Source: Pseudomonas asiatica
GTDB lineage: Bacteria > Pseudomonadota > Gammaproteobacteria > Pseudomonadales > Pseudomonadaceae
Length of the DNA: 64,000 nucleotides
Assembly (NCBI RefSeq): GCF_040214835.1
Contig: NZ_CP157874.1
Span: 1 to 64,000, forward strand
Reading direction: 5' to 3'
Below the pieces are notes generated by a model, which did no database searches, was not told the origin of the DNA, and worked only from the letters and a program-made list of their open reading frames with translations. Below, piece by piece: positions 32,642 through 42,430 of this stretch. Numbering within the stretch: the first letter of the stretch is position 1; every line of letters starts with the position of its first letter. Both the position numbers and the translations under genes were made by a program.

Positions 32642-34207
32642 TCACTCCTCAAACCGGATCGGACAAAGCTCCACCCCTTCCAGCTTCTGCAACTCCTCGA
32701 TCACCTGCGGCCTGGCCCGGTGCAGGGTCAGACTCCCCCCCGCCCGCCGCAACCGCCGCGCCTCGCGGTGCAACATATCCACACCCGAGTAATCGATGAA
32801 GTTCACCTGCCGCGCATCGATCACCACATGCGGCCCCTGGCAGCGCTGCAAGCGCACCTGCAGGTAATGCGCCGCACCAAAGAAGATCGAGCCGCCCACC
32901 CGCAGCACGTCCGCCTCCCCTTCACGGCTTTGTTGCACCCGTGGTCGCGAGGTGCGCTTCAGATAGAAGAAGAGCGACGCCAGCACTCCGGCATAGATCG
33001 CCGTCTGCAGCTCCAGCAACAAGGTCGCTGCCGCCGTCAGCGCCATTACCAGAAACTCCGAACGGCTGACCCGGAACAGCGCACGAATCCCCCGGTGGTC
33101 CACCAACCCCCAGCAGATCAGCAGGATGCTGCCGGCCATGGCCGGAATCGGCAGGTGCGCGATCAGACCGGCCCCGGCAACGGCGAACACCGCCACCCAC
33201 AGCGCCGAGAATACCCCGGCCATGGGCGAGCGGGCGCCGGCGTCGTAGCTCAGCCCGGAGCGGGTGAAGGAGCCGGAAGACAGGTAACCGGAGAAAAACG
33301 CACCGACGATGTTCGACAGGCCCTGTGCGCGTATTTCCTGGTCTGCGTCGATCAACTGCTCCGAACGTGCCGACAACGAGCGGGCAATCGACAGGCTCGT
33401 GACCAGCCCGAGCATGCCCACTGCCACGGCGCTGGGCAGCAGGCGCAGGATCAGTTCCACATCCAGCAAGGGCAGCGGGCTGAAGGGTGGCAGCTGGCCG
33501 GTGAATGCCGGCACACGCGGCACATGGCCAAAGAACCCGGGCAGCAGCCAGGCCAGCAGGCTTACCAAAATCAGGCTTATCAACAGGCTGGGCCAGCGTG
33601 GGCGCCAGAGTTTGAAGGCCACGCCGATCACCACTGTGGCCAGGCCCAGAATCAAGGAAGGCAGGTCGACCTCGCTGGCATGGCTGGCCAGGTCCTGCAC
33701 GGTCTTCAACACCGTGGCCTGGCTTGGCAGGTCCATGCCCAGCAGGTTGGGCAGCTGGCCCAGGGCAATGACGACAACGGCGCCCAGGGTGAAGCCGAGC
33801 ACCACGGAATGGGAGACGAAATTGACCAGTGCGCCGAAGCGCAAAAGCCCCAGCAGCAACTGGAAGATGCCGCCGACGAAGGTCAGCAGCAGCACCAAGG
33901 TGACATAGTCGGCGCTGCCGGCCACGGCCAGCGGGCTGATGCTGGCGTAGAGGACGATAGAGATGGCAGCCGTCGGGCCACAGATCAGGTGCCAGGACGA
34001 GCCCCACAGGCAGGCGATCAGCACTGGCACGATGGCGGCGTACAGCCCGTACTCGGCCGGCAGGCCGGCGATCAGGGCATAGGCGATGGATTGCGGCAGG
34101 GCGAGGATTGCACCGCTCAGGCCCACCAGCAGGTCCTGGCGCAGGCTGCGGCCCGATTGGCGGGGGAGCCAGGAGAGGAAGGGCAGCAGGTGAGTGAGGC
34201 GATGCAT
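32642..34207 (-). CDS. SulP-family anion permease with STAS domain (choline-sulfate locus)
   Basis: The 521-residue protein has 10-12 membrane segments beginning DLLVGLSGAILALPQSIAYA, the SulP signature region, then a cytoplasmic STAS domain (VVIDARQVNFIDYSGVDMLH). SulP proteins import sulfate and related anions. It is the third gene of the same-strand run betC, choline-binding protein, SulP, so choline-O-sulfate import or handling of released sulfate is plausible. A REP pair and 129 bp separate it from the gene upstream. A perfect DnaA box lies just before its start. Confidence 0.85.
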   Translation of the reverse strand: MHRLTHLLPFLSWLPRQSGRSLRQDLLVGLSGAILALPQSIAYALIAGLPAEYGLYAAIVPVLIACLWGSSWHLICGPTAAISIVLYASISPLAVAGSADYVTLVLLLTFVGGIFQLLLGLLRFGALVNFVSHSVVLGFTLGAVVVIALGQLPNLLGMDLPSQATVLKTVQDLASHASEVDLPSLILGLATVVIGVAFKLWRPRWPSLLISLILVSLLAWLLPGFFGHVPRVPAFTGQLPPFSPLPLLDVELILRLLPSAVAVGMLGLVTSLSIARSLSARSEQLIDADQEIRAQGLSNIVGAFFSGYLSSGSFTRSGLSYDAGARSPMAGVFSALWVAVFAVAGAGLIAHLPIPAMAGSILLICWGLVDHRGIRALFRVSRSEFLVMALTAAATLLLELQTAIYAGVLASLFFYLKRTSRPRVQQSREGEADVLRVGGSIFFGAAHYLQVRLQRCQGPHVVIDARQVNFIDYSGVDMLHREARRLRRAGGSLTLHRARPQVIEELQKLEGVELCPIRFEE

Positions 34208-34240
34208 GGGTTATCCACAATCCTGAAATTGCACTGTCCC

Positions 34241-34314
34241 CTGTGGGAGCGGGTTTACCCGCGAATGCTGCAGTGAATCTACCGTCGCATTCGCGGGTGA
34301 ACCCGCTCCCACAG
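34241..34314. repeat. REP pair (family 1) inside the choline-sulfate gene run
   Basis: It nearly duplicates the 22197 pair, including the preceding CACTGTCCC and the ATTCGCGGGTGAACCCGC arm. It is located between the choline-binding-protein gene and the SulP gene, both on the minus strand. Confidence 0.9.
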
Positions 34315-34336
34315 GGATAGAGGTTTGCTTGTGAGG

Positions 34337-35266
34337 TTACAGTTTGGCTTTGACCGCCTCCAGCGCATTGCCATCGGCCTTGGTCGTCACCCCGGCCAAC
34401 CACCCTTCCAGCAACTCGGGGTGCGCCTTCAGCCAAGCCTTGGCCGCATCATCGAAGCTGACCTTCTTGTCCACAACTTCGGCCATGATGGTGTTTTCCA
34501 TGTCCAGCGTGAACTTCAGGTTACCCAGCAGCTTGGCCGCATTCGGGCAGGCTTGTGGATAACCCTTGCGGGTCAGGGTATACACCTCGCCCTTGCTGCC
34601 AAACCACTTCTCCCCTCCGCTCAGGTAATGCATCTTCAGCTTCACGTTCATCGGGTGCGGGGTCCAGCCGAGGAAGGTGATGAACTGCTGTTTCTTCACC
34701 GCCCGGTCGACCTGCGCCAGCATCGCCTGCTCGCTGGACTCCACCAGCTTCCATTGGCCGAGGTTGAATTCATTCTTGTCGATGATTTCCTTCAACGACA
34801 GGTTGGCCGGTGCCCCGGAACCGATCCCGTACAGCTTCTTGTCGAACTGGTCGGCGTGTTTCTGCAAGTCGGCGAAATCCTTCACCCCGGCATTCCACAC
34901 ATAGTCGGGCACTGCCAGGGTGAACTCGGTTCCTTCCAGGTTGCGTGAAAGCTGCTGCACATCGCCGTTGGCGATGAACTTGTCATGAAAGCCCTGCTGT
35001 GCCGGCATCCAGTTGCCGAGGAAGGCATCGACGCGGCCATCCTTGAGGCCGCCGTAGATGATCGGCACGGCCAGGCTGTCGATTTTCACCTGGTAACCCA
35101 GGCTTTCCAGAAGCAGGCGGGCCAAGGCGTTGGTCGTGGCGATGTCGCTCCAGCCGGGGTCGGCCATCTTCACGGTGGTGCATTGCGCGTCGCTGTCGGC
35201 GGCGTTGGCCGTGGCGGTACCCAGGCTCAGGGCCAGGGCGAACACGGCGGCGGAGAACTTGTGCAT
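34337..35266 (-). CDS. choX: Periplasmic choline/betaine-type substrate-binding protein
   Basis: The 309-residue protein starts at 35266 with signal peptide MHKFSAAVFALALSLGTATANA. The mature part has VKMADPGWSDIATTNALARL, DAFLGNWMPAQ and WTPHPMNVKLKMHYLSGGE. These are features of the ChoX/OpuAC class of ABC transporter binding proteins, with aromatic residues that cage quaternary amines. It lies 14 bp downstream of choline sulfatase. No ABC permease or ATPase genes are next to it, so it must share a transporter encoded elsewhere or deliver choline released by BetC. Confidence 0.86.
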   Translation of the reverse strand: MHKFSAAVFALALSLGTATANAADSDAQCTTVKMADPGWSDIATTNALARLLLESLGYQVKIDSLAVPIIYGGLKDGRVDAFLGNWMPAQQGFHDKFIANGDVQQLSRNLEGTEFTLAVPDYVWNAGVKDFADLQKHADQFDKKLYGIGSGAPANLSLKEIIDKNEFNLGQWKLVESSEQAMLAQVDRAVKKQQFITFLGWTPHPMNVKLKMHYLSGGEKWFGSKGEVYTLTRKGYPQACPNAAKLLGNLKFTLDMENTIMAEVVDKKVSFDDAAKAWLKAHPELLEGWLAGVTTKADGNALEAVKAKL

Positions 35267-35280
35267 GGCGGCCTCTTTTC

Positions 35281-36798
35281 TCAATCCAGGGGGGCGGGCT
35301 GTGGATAACGTGCCTTGCGCTCGAGGTCGTCGAGATCGATGTGGTTGCGCATGTACTGTTGGCTGGCGTCCACCAGCGGTTGGTGGTCCCAGCTTTTCAG
35401 CTTGCCGATGGCCAGCGCCTCGGCCACCAGGCGGCGGCGCCGCTGGCTGGCAAGAACCTGCTGGCGCAGGCTGGGGATATCCCAACGTTGCTGTGCTTCA
35501 TCGACAAATGCCTGCAGCAGCGCCTGGTGTTCCGGGCTGCCGGTGAGGTTCTCCCGCTCGTGCGGGTCGCGGCTCAGGTCATAGAGTAGGCATGGGTCGT
35601 CTTCGCTGTACACGAACTTGTACGGCCCGCGGCGGATCATCATCAGCGGGCCGACGGTGCCTTCGGCCATGTATTCGCCGATCACTTCGTCATGGCCGCC
35701 CTGCCCTTGCAGGTGGCCGACCAGCGAGCGGCCATCCAGGTGCAGGTGGTTATCCACAGCACCTCCGGCCAGCTCGAACAGGGTCGGCAGCAGGTCGCAG
35801 GTAGACACCGAGGCACTGACCCGGGCTGGCGCGAAGCGCTTCGGCGCGTGCACCAGCAGCGGCACCCGCGCCGACATCTCGAACCAGTGCATCTTGTACC
35901 AGAGGCCACGCTCGCCAAGCATATCGCCGTGGTCGCCGGAGAACACGATCAGGGTGTCGTCGGCCAGGTTGCATTCCTCCAGGGTCTGCAGCAGCAGGCC
36001 GATGTTGTCATCGATGTAGCTGCAGGCGCCGAAGTAGGCACGGCGGGCGTCACGGATCTTGTCCACAGGCAGCGGCTTGTTCCACAGGTCGTAGACCTTC
36101 AGCAGGCGCTGCGAGTGCGGGTCGAGTTCTGCCTGGTCGAATTCGGCGCGGGGCATGGGGATATCCACACCCTCGTAGCGATCCCAATAGCGCCGGGGGA
36201 TGGTGTAGGGGTCGTGCGGGTGGGTCATCGACACGGTCAGGCAGAACGGTCGGCCATCGTTTTCGCGCACATGGTCGTACAGGTACTGGCGCGCCTTGAA
36301 CACCACCTCCTCGTCGAAATCCAGCTGGTTGGTGCGCACGCACGGGCCGGCCTGCAGTACCGAGGACATGTTGTGATACCAGCTCGGGCGCACGTCCGGT
36401 TCATCCCAGTTCACCGCCCAGCCGTAGTCGGCCGGGTAGATGTCGCTGGTCAGGCGTTCTTCGTAGCCATGCAACTGGTCCGGGCCGCAGAAGTGCATCT
36501 TGCCCGACAGCGCGGTGCGGTAGCCAAGGCGGCGCAGATAGTGGGCGTAGGTCGGCACGTCGGCGGGGAAGTCGGCGGCGTTGTCGTAGGCGCCGATGCG
36601 ACTGGGCAACTGGCCGCTGACCAGAGTGAAGCGCGACGGCGCGCACAACGGACTGTTGCAGTAGGCCGAGTCGAACACCACCGCCTGTTCGGCAAGGCGG
36701 CTCAGGTGCGGCATCTGGATCGGCGAAGAGGCGTAGATCGGCAGCAAGGGCGCGGCCATCTGGTCGGCCATGATGAACAGGATATTCGGGCGCGTCAT
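35281..36798 (-). CDS. betC: Choline sulfatase
   Basis: The 505-residue protein is read from ATG 36798 (MTRPNILFIMADQ), preceded by GGAAG. An ATG four codons upstream has no clear ribosome site. It is a type I sulfatase with the formylglycine motif C-A-P-S-R (Cys52), metal site residues at the N-terminal MADQ, and IVFSGDHGDMLGERGLWYK. The C-terminal extension (RKARYPQPAPLD end) is typical of BetC. It hydrolyses choline-O-sulfate to choline and sulfate in the cytoplasm. It is divergent from a LysR regulator. Confidence 0.94.
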   Translation of the reverse strand: MTRPNILFIMADQMAAPLLPIYASSPIQMPHLSRLAEQAVVFDSAYCNSPLCAPSRFTLVSGQLPSRIGAYDNAADFPADVPTYAHYLRRLGYRTALSGKMHFCGPDQLHGYEERLTSDIYPADYGWAVNWDEPDVRPSWYHNMSSVLQAGPCVRTNQLDFDEEVVFKARQYLYDHVRENDGRPFCLTVSMTHPHDPYTIPRRYWDRYEGVDIPMPRAEFDQAELDPHSQRLLKVYDLWNKPLPVDKIRDARRAYFGACSYIDDNIGLLLQTLEECNLADDTLIVFSGDHGDMLGERGLWYKMHWFEMSARVPLLVHAPKRFAPARVSASVSTCDLLPTLFELAGGAVDNHLHLDGRSLVGHLQGQGGHDEVIGEYMAEGTVGPLMMIRRGPYKFVYSEDDPCLLYDLSRDPHERENLTGSPEHQALLQAFVDEAQQRWDIPSLRQQVLASQRRRRLVAEALAIGKLKSWDHQPLVDASQQYMRNHIDLDDLERKARYPQPAPLD

Positions 36799-36906
36799 GG
36801 TGGCTTCCATCGTTGAGGGTTATGCGAACCGCTTGCCTATCAAGATGCGACTGTGGATAACATGGGTAAAGCCCACGGAGGGCAATAACTGGGATTAGCC
36901 ACGCTT
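36799..36906. promoter_or_regulatory. betC-betR divergent promoter region with a DnaA box
   Basis: The 108 bp between two divergent starts must hold both promoters and the LysR operator. A perfect DnaA box (TGTGGATAA, 36852-36860) lies in the middle. I could not assign a convincing T-N11-A LysR palindrome. Confidence 0.5.
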
Positions 36907-37806
36907 ATGTTTGACCACCTTGCCGAGCTGTCGCTGGATACCTTGCGCGTGTTCGAGGCCGCCGCACGGTTGCGCGGCTTTACCGCCGCGGCGCTGGAGC
37001 TGGGTACCACGCAGCCAGCGGTGAGCCAGCAAGTAAAACGGCTGGAGGCACAGGTGGGCACGCGCCTGTTCGACCGCATTTACCGGGGTATCGAGCTGAC
37101 CGAGGCTGGCCAGGTGCTGTTCGAACAGGTGCATCAGGGCCTGCAGGCCATGGAGGACGGCATTGCCCAGGCCAGTGGGCGCGGCCAGCGCGAAGTGCTG
37201 CAGGTGGCTACCGACTTCGCCTTTGCGGCGTTCTGGCTGATGCCACGGCTGCAGCGTTTTCACGAGGCTTATCCACAGGTGGACGTGAGCCTGGTGACCG
37301 GTGAGCGCAGCCAGGGCATGTTGCGACCGGACATCGATGTGGCGGTGCTGTTTGGCGACGGGCGTTTTCACCAGGGCGAGAGCCGCTGGCTGTTCGATGA
37401 GGAGGTTTTCCCTGTGTGCAGCCCCCGGCTGATTCATGGCAAACCCTTGTCAGCCGTGGCTTTGCAACGATTGCCCTTGCTGCACTTGAAGGGCGAGCAG
37501 GCTAGCCGTTGGTTTGACTGGGCGGGGGTGTTTCGCGGGTTTGGGGTGGCCAGCCCGCCGCCGGCCGGGCAGTTGCGGTTTGATAACTATACGTTGCTGA
37601 TCCAGGCGGCGATTGCCGGGCAAGGGGTGGCGATTGGCTGGGGGCATCTGGTGGATGGGCTGGTGGAGCAGGGGTTGCTGTGCCGGCCGTTGGAGGGGAG
37701 TTTGCGCTCGGCGCGCGGGTATTACGCGGTGCTGCCACCACGCAAGCGGCGTGGGGCGTTGATCGAGCGGTTTGTGGATTGGCTGGAGCAAGAGCGTAGC
37801 CTTTGA
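36907..37806 (+). CDS. betR: LysR-family regulator of the choline sulfatase genes
   Basis: The 299-residue protein has the LysR helix-turn-helix FTAAALELGTTQPAVSQQVK and the effector-binding C-terminal domain. Its divergent placement next to betC is the classic LysR layout, and in Pseudomonas a LysR gene in this position (betR) is reported to activate the sulfatase genes. The inducer, probably choline sulfate, is inferred. It ends at a family 2 REP pair. Confidence 0.87.
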   Translation: MFDHLAELSLDTLRVFEAAARLRGFTAAALELGTTQPAVSQQVKRLEAQVGTRLFDRIYRGIELTEAGQVLFEQVHQGLQAMEDGIAQASGRGQREVLQVATDFAFAAFWLMPRLQRFHEAYPQVDVSLVTGERSQGMLRPDIDVAVLFGDGRFHQGESRWLFDEEVFPVCSPRLIHGKPLSAVALQRLPLLHLKGEQASRWFDWAGVFRGFGVASPPPAGQLRFDNYTLLIQAAIAGQGVAIGWGHLVDGLVEQGLLCRPLEGSLRSARGYYAVLPPRKRRGALIERFVDWLEQERSL

Positions 37807-37812
37807 GATTTT

Positions 37813-37950
37813 GGGGCCGCTTTGCGGCCCATCGCGACACAAGGCCGCTCCTACAGGGGATCGCGAACCGACATGGAATGGCGAATGGGCAGAAATCGCT
37901 TGTCCCGTGTAGGAGCGGCCTTGTGTCGCGATGGGCTGCACAGCAGCCCC
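37813..37950. repeat. REP pair (family 2), widely spaced
   Basis: GGGGCCGCTTTGCGGCCC-ATCGCGACACAAGG and the inverted TAGGAGCGGCCTTGTGTCGC copy are separated by about 55 bp with no further repeat. It lies between convergent betR and the NAD(P)-binding gene. Confidence 0.88.
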
Positions 37951-37956
37951 GGCAAT

Positions 37957-38574
37957 CTAGACCACGAAGTTCAGATGCTCGCCCCGGTGCAAATCCAGCT
38001 CCAGCATATCCACCATCCCTGCCGCGACTCTGGCCAGGTGCCGCAACGGCTCGGCCAACCCCGGCTCCAGCGTACCTTCGGTGCTGCGAAAATGCTCCAT
38101 CCCCAACCCGGCCAGTTCCTGCGGAGCATTGATCAGCGTCCAGTGCAACGCACTGCGCTGTAACCCGTCCACCACCTGGTCCACACACTCCCGCTCCGCC
38201 TCGCTGTACTTGCCCGGCTCATCCAGCACATCGAAATCGCCCACCAGCAGCAGCCGGCGTATAGTCGTACGCTTCAGCCCCGCCACCAGCGCCTCGCTCA
38301 TGCGGGCTTGCCCGGGCAGATCGCCCGGCGCCAGCGTCGACAACAGGGCAATTACTGCCGACCCGCCTGCCGCGCCCTGCTCCGCCTGGTTGGCATCGCC
38401 CAGCCCGCCTATCTTGAAATGCAGGCCGGGGCGCGGCGCGTGGCGGTTGAGGTCGTCGACCACGGCGGTGACTTCGTGCTGGCGCGACAGCAGCTCTACC
38501 ATCAGGGCGTTGCCCAGGCTGCTTTCAGGCCCGAACAGGACCAGTTTGAACACTGGGGTTTCGGCGTTTTTCAC
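37957..38574 (-). CDS. NAD(P)-binding Rossmann-fold (NmrA/SDR-like) protein
   Basis: The 205-residue protein is read from GTG 38574 (V-K-N-A-E-T), with GGGAG 10 bp upstream on that strand. It has an N-terminal Rossmann motif VFKLVLFGPESSLGNALMVE followed by HEVTAVVDDLNR, and a short-chain-reductase-like core without the YxxxK pair, as in atypical SDR/NmrA proteins. The C-terminus (HRGEHLNFVV) matches this group in Pseudomonas. The function is unknown. It is divergent from a DOPA-dioxygenase-family gene across 52 bp, which may share regulation. Confidence 0.75.
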   Translation of the reverse strand: MKNAETPVFKLVLFGPESSLGNALMVELLSRQHEVTAVVDDLNRHAPRPGLHFKIGGLGDANQAEQGAAGGSAVIALLSTLAPGDLPGQARMSEALVAGLKRTTIRRLLLVGDFDVLDEPGKYSEAERECVDQVVDGLQRSALHWTLINAPQELAGLGMEHFRSTEGTLEPGLAEPLRHLARVAAGMVDMLELDLHRGEHLNFVV

Positions 38575-38626
38575 TGCATCACTCCCTTTGCAGGTGGTGA
38601 TGGTTGGACCGCAATCAGGAGTTATC

Positions 38627-38959
38627 GTGCAGAGGATCAAGGGTTACCACGCCCACGTTTACTACGACGCAGCGACCATGGACCAGGCCCGTGAACTGTG
38701 CGAGGAGGCGGCGCGGCTGTTTCCCGTGACCATGGGGCGCATGCACCAGAAACCGGTTGGGCCGCACCCGGACTGGAGCTGCCAGCTGGCCTTCGAGCCG
38801 GAGTTTGTGGGGGTGGTGCTGCCGTGGTTGGCGCTGTATCGGAAGGGGTTGGTGGTGTTCATGCACCCGCTGACCGGTGATGAACTGGCGGACCACCGTG
38901 ACCATGCGATCTGGATGGGGGCGGTGCGGCCGCTGGATCTGTCGATTTTCGGGGGATAG
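38627..38959 (+). CDS. DOPA 4,5-dioxygenase family protein
   Basis: The 110-residue protein starts at GTG 38627 after AGGAG. It has the family motifs YHAHVYYDA, GRMHQKPVGPHPDW and VVFMHPLTGDELADHRDHAIW, with conserved histidines that could bind a metal. Plant and fungal members cleave DOPA extradiol-style. Bacterial members are largely uncharacterised, so the substrate is unknown. A family 1 REP pair follows. Confidence 0.82.
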   Translation: MQRIKGYHAHVYYDAATMDQARELCEEAARLFPVTMGRMHQKPVGPHPDWSCQLAFEPEFVGVVLPWLALYRKGLVVFMHPLTGDELADHRDHAIWMGAVRPLDLSIFGG

Positions 38960-38977
38960 GCCTCTATAGCCTGTGCT

Positions 38978-39070
38978 GGCCTCTTCGCGGGCACGCCCGC
39001 TCCCACAGGTCCTCCACAGCTTTCAGCATCTGTGTTGTCCCTGTGGGAGCGGGCGTGCCCTCGAAGCAGG
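38978..39070. repeat. REP pair (family 1)
   Basis: GGCCTCTTCGCGGGCACGCC and an inverted TGTGGGAGCGGGCGTGCCCT arm (one base off the consensus) lie between convergent dioxygenase-family and trpA genes. Confidence 0.85.
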
Positions 39071-39079
39071 CGACGCGGT

Positions 39080-39889
39080 TCAACGGCGGGCGCCGCGCAC
39101 CCCTTCAGCCAGCGCCGAGCACAGGCTCAATACATCGTTGACTGCCTGCTCGGCACTCTTGGCCTGGGCAATCTTGTCGACCAGTGCCGAGCCCACCACC
39201 ACGCCGTCCGACAGGCGGGCAATGGCCGCAGCCTGCTCCGGCGTACGAATGCCGAAACCAACGCTGATCGGCAGATCGGTATGCCGACGCAGGCGGGCAA
39301 TGGCTTCGGTCACGTGCTCGGTGGTCGCCGAGCCGGCGCCGGTGACACCGGCCACCGACACGTAGTAGACGAACCCGGAGCTGCGCTCCAGCACGCGCGG
39401 CAGGCGCGCGTCGTCTGTGGTCGGGGTGGTCAGGCGGATGAAGTCGATACCCGCTGCCTGGGCCGGGGTCGCCAGTTCGGCGTCGTGCTCTGGCGGCAGG
39501 TCGACGATGATCAGGCCATCGACACCCGCTTGCTTGGCTTCGGCCACGAACTTTTCCACGCCAAAGCGGTGGATCGGGTTGTAGTAACCCATCAGTACGA
39601 TCGGTGTGGCCTGGTTATCCACACGGAATTCGCGAACCATCTGCAGGGTCTTGGCCAGGGACTGGCCGGCTTCCAGAGCACGCAGGGTGGCCAGCTGGAT
39701 GGCCACGCCGTCGGCCATCGGGTCGGTGAACGGCATGCCCAGTTCGATCACGTCGGCACCGGCTGCCGGCAGGCCCTTGAGGATCTGCAGCGAGGCGTCA
39801 TAGCCCGGGTCGCCCGCGGTGACGAAGGTGACCAGTGCCGAGCGGCCTTCGGCCTTCAGCTCGGCGAAGCGTTGTTCAAGACGGCTCAT
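39080..39889 (-). CDS. trpA: Tryptophan synthase alpha subunit
   Basis: The 269-residue protein starts at 39889 ([20 protein letters not shown]). It has the TIM-barrel catalytic motif [18 protein letters not shown] (catalytic Asp) and [11 protein letters not shown]. It cleaves indole-3-glycerol phosphate and channels indole to TrpB. Its ATG overlaps the trpB stop (ATGA), so translation is coupled. Confidence 0.97.
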   Translation of the reverse strand: MSRLEQRFAELKAEGRSALVTFVTAGDPGYDASLQILKGLPAAGADVIELGMPFTDPMADGVAIQLATLRALEAGQSLAKTLQMVREFRVDNQATPIVLMGYYNPIHRFGVEKFVAEAKQAGVDGLIIVDLPPEHDAELATPAQAAGIDFIRLTTPTTDDARLPRVLERSSGFVYYVSVAGVTGAGSATTEHVTEAIARLRRHTDLPISVGFGIRTPEQAAAIARLSDGVVVGSALVDKIAQAKSAEQAVNDVLSLCSALAEGVRGARR

Positions 39890-41103
39890 GCCTGTTTCTC
39901 CTGGGCGGCCATGTGGTTCATGACGGTTTGCATGTCTTTGTCGCCGCGGCCCGACAGGCACACGACCATCAGGTGGTCCTTGGGCAGCTTCGGTGCGCGC
40001 TTGATCGCCTCGGCCAGGGCGTGGGAGCTTTCCAGGGCCGGGATGATACCTTCCAGGCGGCAGGTGGCGTGGAACGCATCCAGCGCTTCGTCGTCGGTGA
40101 TGCTGACGTACTCGACACGCTTAACTTCGTGCAGGTAGGCGTGCTCCGGGCCGATGCCCGGGTAGTCCAGGCCGGCGGAAATCGAGTGGGCGTCGGTGAT
40201 CTGGCCGTCTTCGTCCTGCAGCAGGTAGGTGCGGTTGCCGTGCAGCACGCCCGGTACGCCGCCGTTCAGGCTGGCGGCGTGCTTGTCGGTGTGCACGCCA
40301 TGGCCACCGGCTTCGACGCCGATAATCTGCACGCTTGGCTCCTCGAGGAACTCATGGAACAGGCCCATGGCGTTGGAGCCGCCACCGACGCAGGCAACCA
40401 GGCTGTCTGGCAGGCGGCCTTCCTTCTCTTGCAGCTGTGCGCGGGTTTCCTTGCCGATGATCGACTGGAAGTCGCGGACCATGGCCGGGTACGGGTGCGG
40501 GCCGGCCACGGTGCCGATCAGGTAGAAGGTGTCTTCGACGTTGGTGACCCAGTCGCGCAGGGCCTCGTTCATGGCGTCCTTCAGGGTGCCGGTGCCGGCG
40601 GTGACCGGGACGATCTCGGCGCCCAGCAGCTTCATGCGGAACACGTTGGCCTGCTGGCGCTCGATGTCGGTGGCGCCCATGTAGATCACGCAAGGCAGGC
40701 CGAAGCGGGCAGCGACGGTGGCGGTGGCCACGCCGTGCATGCCGGCGCCGGTTTCGGCGATCAGGCGCTTCTTGCCCATGCGCTTGGCCAGCAGCACCTG
40801 GCCAATGCAGTTGTTCACCTTGTGCGCGCCGGTGTGGTTGAGTTCTTCACGCTTGAAGAAGATCTTCGCGCCGCCGCAGTGCTCGGTCAGGCGCTCGGCG
40901 AAGTACAGCGGGTTGGGGCGGCCGATGTAGTCGCGCTGGAAGTAGGCCAGCTCTTCGAGGAACTTGGGGTCTGCCTTGGCCGCTTCGTATTCGCGGGCCA
41001 GGTCCAGCACCAGTGGCATCAGGGTTTCGGCCACGTAGCGGCCGCCGAACGAGCCGAACAGGCCGTTGGCGTCGGGGCCGGGGCGGTATTGGGACTGGGT
41101 CAT
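39886..41103 (-). CDS. trpB: Tryptophan synthase beta subunit
   Basis: The 405-residue PLP enzyme has [10 protein letters not shown] with the cofactor lysine at residue 95, [14 protein letters not shown] and [12 protein letters not shown] for phosphate binding of PLP. It condenses indole and serine to tryptophan. It is the first gene of trpBA, divergent from trpI across 110 bp. In pseudomonads this operon is activated by TrpI with indoleglycerol phosphate. Confidence 0.98.
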   Translation of the reverse strand: MTQSQYRPGPDANGLFGSFGGRYVAETLMPLVLDLAREYEAAKADPKFLEELAYFQRDYIGRPNPLYFAERLTEHCGGAKIFFKREELNHTGAHKVNNCIGQVLLAKRMGKKRLIAETGAGMHGVATATVAARFGLPCVIYMGATDIERQQANVFRMKLLGAEIVPVTAGTGTLKDAMNEALRDWVTNVEDTFYLIGTVAGPHPYPAMVRDFQSIIGKETRAQLQEKEGRLPDSLVACVGGGSNAMGLFHEFLEEPSVQIIGVEAGGHGVHTDKHAASLNGGVPGVLHGNRTYLLQDEDGQITDAHSISAGLDYPGIGPEHAYLHEVKRVEYVSITDDEALDAFHATCRLEGIIPALESSHALAEAIKRAPKLPKDHLMVVCLSGRGDKDMQTVMNHMAAQEKQA

Positions 41104-41190
41104 GGGGCGCTCCAGGGCGTAATGAATGAGTGATGGGCTTTACTCTAACCACGGCAAGCCCGGCTGAAAACCGATAAGATTGCGCAAACT

Positions 41191-41207
41191 TGTCAGAAAA
41201 ACTCACA
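41191..41207. promoter_or_regulatory. Candidate TrpI operator
   Basis: TGTCAGAAAAACTCACA is an imperfect inverted repeat (TGTCAG/CTCACA) with a T-N11-A-like layout, just before the trpI start and about 90 bp upstream of trpB. That is the position from which TrpI represses itself and activates trpBA. Confidence 0.45.
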
Positions 41208-41213
41208 GGTAAA

Positions 41214-42110
41214 ATGGCCCACGACCTCCCTCCCCTCAATGCCCTGCGGGCCTTCGAGGCTACCGCACGGCTCAACAGCGTCAGCCAGGCGGCCGAAGCG
41301 CTGCACGTTACCCATGGTGCCGTCAGCCGGCAGATCAAGGTGCTTGAAGAGCACCTGGGCATCGCGCTGTTCGTGAAGGACGGGCGTGGCATCAAACTCA
41401 CAGATGCCGGCGTACGCCTGCGCGATGCCAGTAGCGAAGCCTTCGACCGCCTGCGCAGCGTGTGCGCCGAGCTCAGCCACGATGTCAGCGAGGCGCCGTT
41501 CGTGCTGGGCTGCTCGGGCAGCCTGCTGGCGCGCTGGTTCATCCCGCGGTTGGGGCGGTTGCAGGCGGATTTGCCTGAGCTGCGCCTGCACCTGTCGGCC
41601 GGTGAAGGCGACCTGGACCCGCGGCGGCCAGGGCTGGATGCGCTGCTGGTGTATGCCGAGCCGCCATGGCCGGCGGACATGCAGGTGCATGTGCTGGCCG
41701 AGGAGCGCATCGGGCCGGTGCTCAGCCCGCATTTCGACGGTTTCGAGCGCTTGCAGGGCGCGCCGGCCAAGGCTTTGCTGGGCGAAGCCTTGCTGCACAC
41801 CACCTCGCGCCCGCAGGCTTGGCCGACCTGGGCACTGGAACAGGGGTTGGAGCCGGCGACCCTGCACTATGGCCAGGCTTTCGAGCACCTGTATTACCTG
41901 CTGGAAGCTGCGGTGGCCGGGTTGGGTGTGGCGATTGCGCCGCAGCCGCTGGTCGCTGATGACCTGCGGGCGGGCCGTTTGAGTGCGCCGTGGGGCTTTT
42001 CACCTACCCCTGCGGCATTGGCGCTGTGGGTGCCCAGGCGCGCCGCGGACGGGCGCGCCGAGCAGTTGGCGCAGTGGCTAAGGGCAGAACTGGCGCGACA
42101 GGGCGCTTAG
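41214..42110 (+). CDS. trpI: LysR-family activator of trpBA
   Basis: The 298-residue protein starts at ATG 41214 behind CACAGGT. It has the N-terminal helix-turn-helix [20 protein letters not shown] and the GcvA/TrpI-like effector domain ([16 protein letters not shown]). Its divergent position at trpBA identifies it. The final 4 bp overlap the 3' end of the convergent DUF883 gene. Confidence 0.94.
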   Translation: MAHDLPPLNALRAFEATARLNSVSQAAEALHVTHGAVSRQIKVLEEHLGIALFVKDGRGIKLTDAGVRLRDASSEAFDRLRSVCAELSHDVSEAPFVLGCSGSLLARWFIPRLGRLQADLPELRLHLSAGEGDLDPRRPGLDALLVYAEPPWPADMQVHVLAEERIGPVLSPHFDGFERLQGAPAKALLGEALLHTTSRPQAWPTWALEQGLEPATLHYGQAFEHLYYLLEAAVAGLGVAIAPQPLVADDLRAGRLSAPWGFSPTPAALALWVPRRAADGRAEQLAQWLRAELARQGA

Positions 42111-42430
42111 TTGCGTTTGCACATCAGGTACGCCGCCAGCAGGCCTAGCGCGCCAATGGCGACGCCGGCGGTGGTGTACGGGTGTTCCTGGGCATAGTCG
42201 CGGGTGGCGATGCCGGTCTGGCGGGTGCGGTGCTTCACTTCCTCGTAGGCATCGCTCAACAGGTGGCGCGAATGACGCAGGGCACTCTCGGCGTTGCTGC
42301 GGATTGCCTTCACCGATTTCTGGGACTCCTCCGACGCATCATGCTTGAGGTTTTCCAGGCTTTTCAGAAGGCTCTCGATCTCCGCTTCCATGCTTTCCAG
42401 GGACGTTCTACGCAGCGAATTGCGGTGCAT
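42107..42430 (-). CDS. DUF883 (ElaB/YqjD) family membrane-anchored protein
   Basis: The 107-residue protein starts at 42430 ([20 protein letters not shown]) after AAGGAGAG. It has a long amphipathic helix, then a C-terminal membrane anchor ([17 protein letters not shown]) ending in a basic CKRN tail, the ElaB/YqjD layout. E. coli YqjD binds ribosomes at the membrane in stationary phase; that role here is only by analogy. Confidence 0.85.
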   Translation of the reverse strand: MHRNSLRRTSLESMEAEIESLLKSLENLKHDASEESQKSVKAIRSNAESALRHSRHLLSDAYEEVKHRTRQTGIATRDYAQEHPYTTAGVAIGALGLLAAYLMCKRN

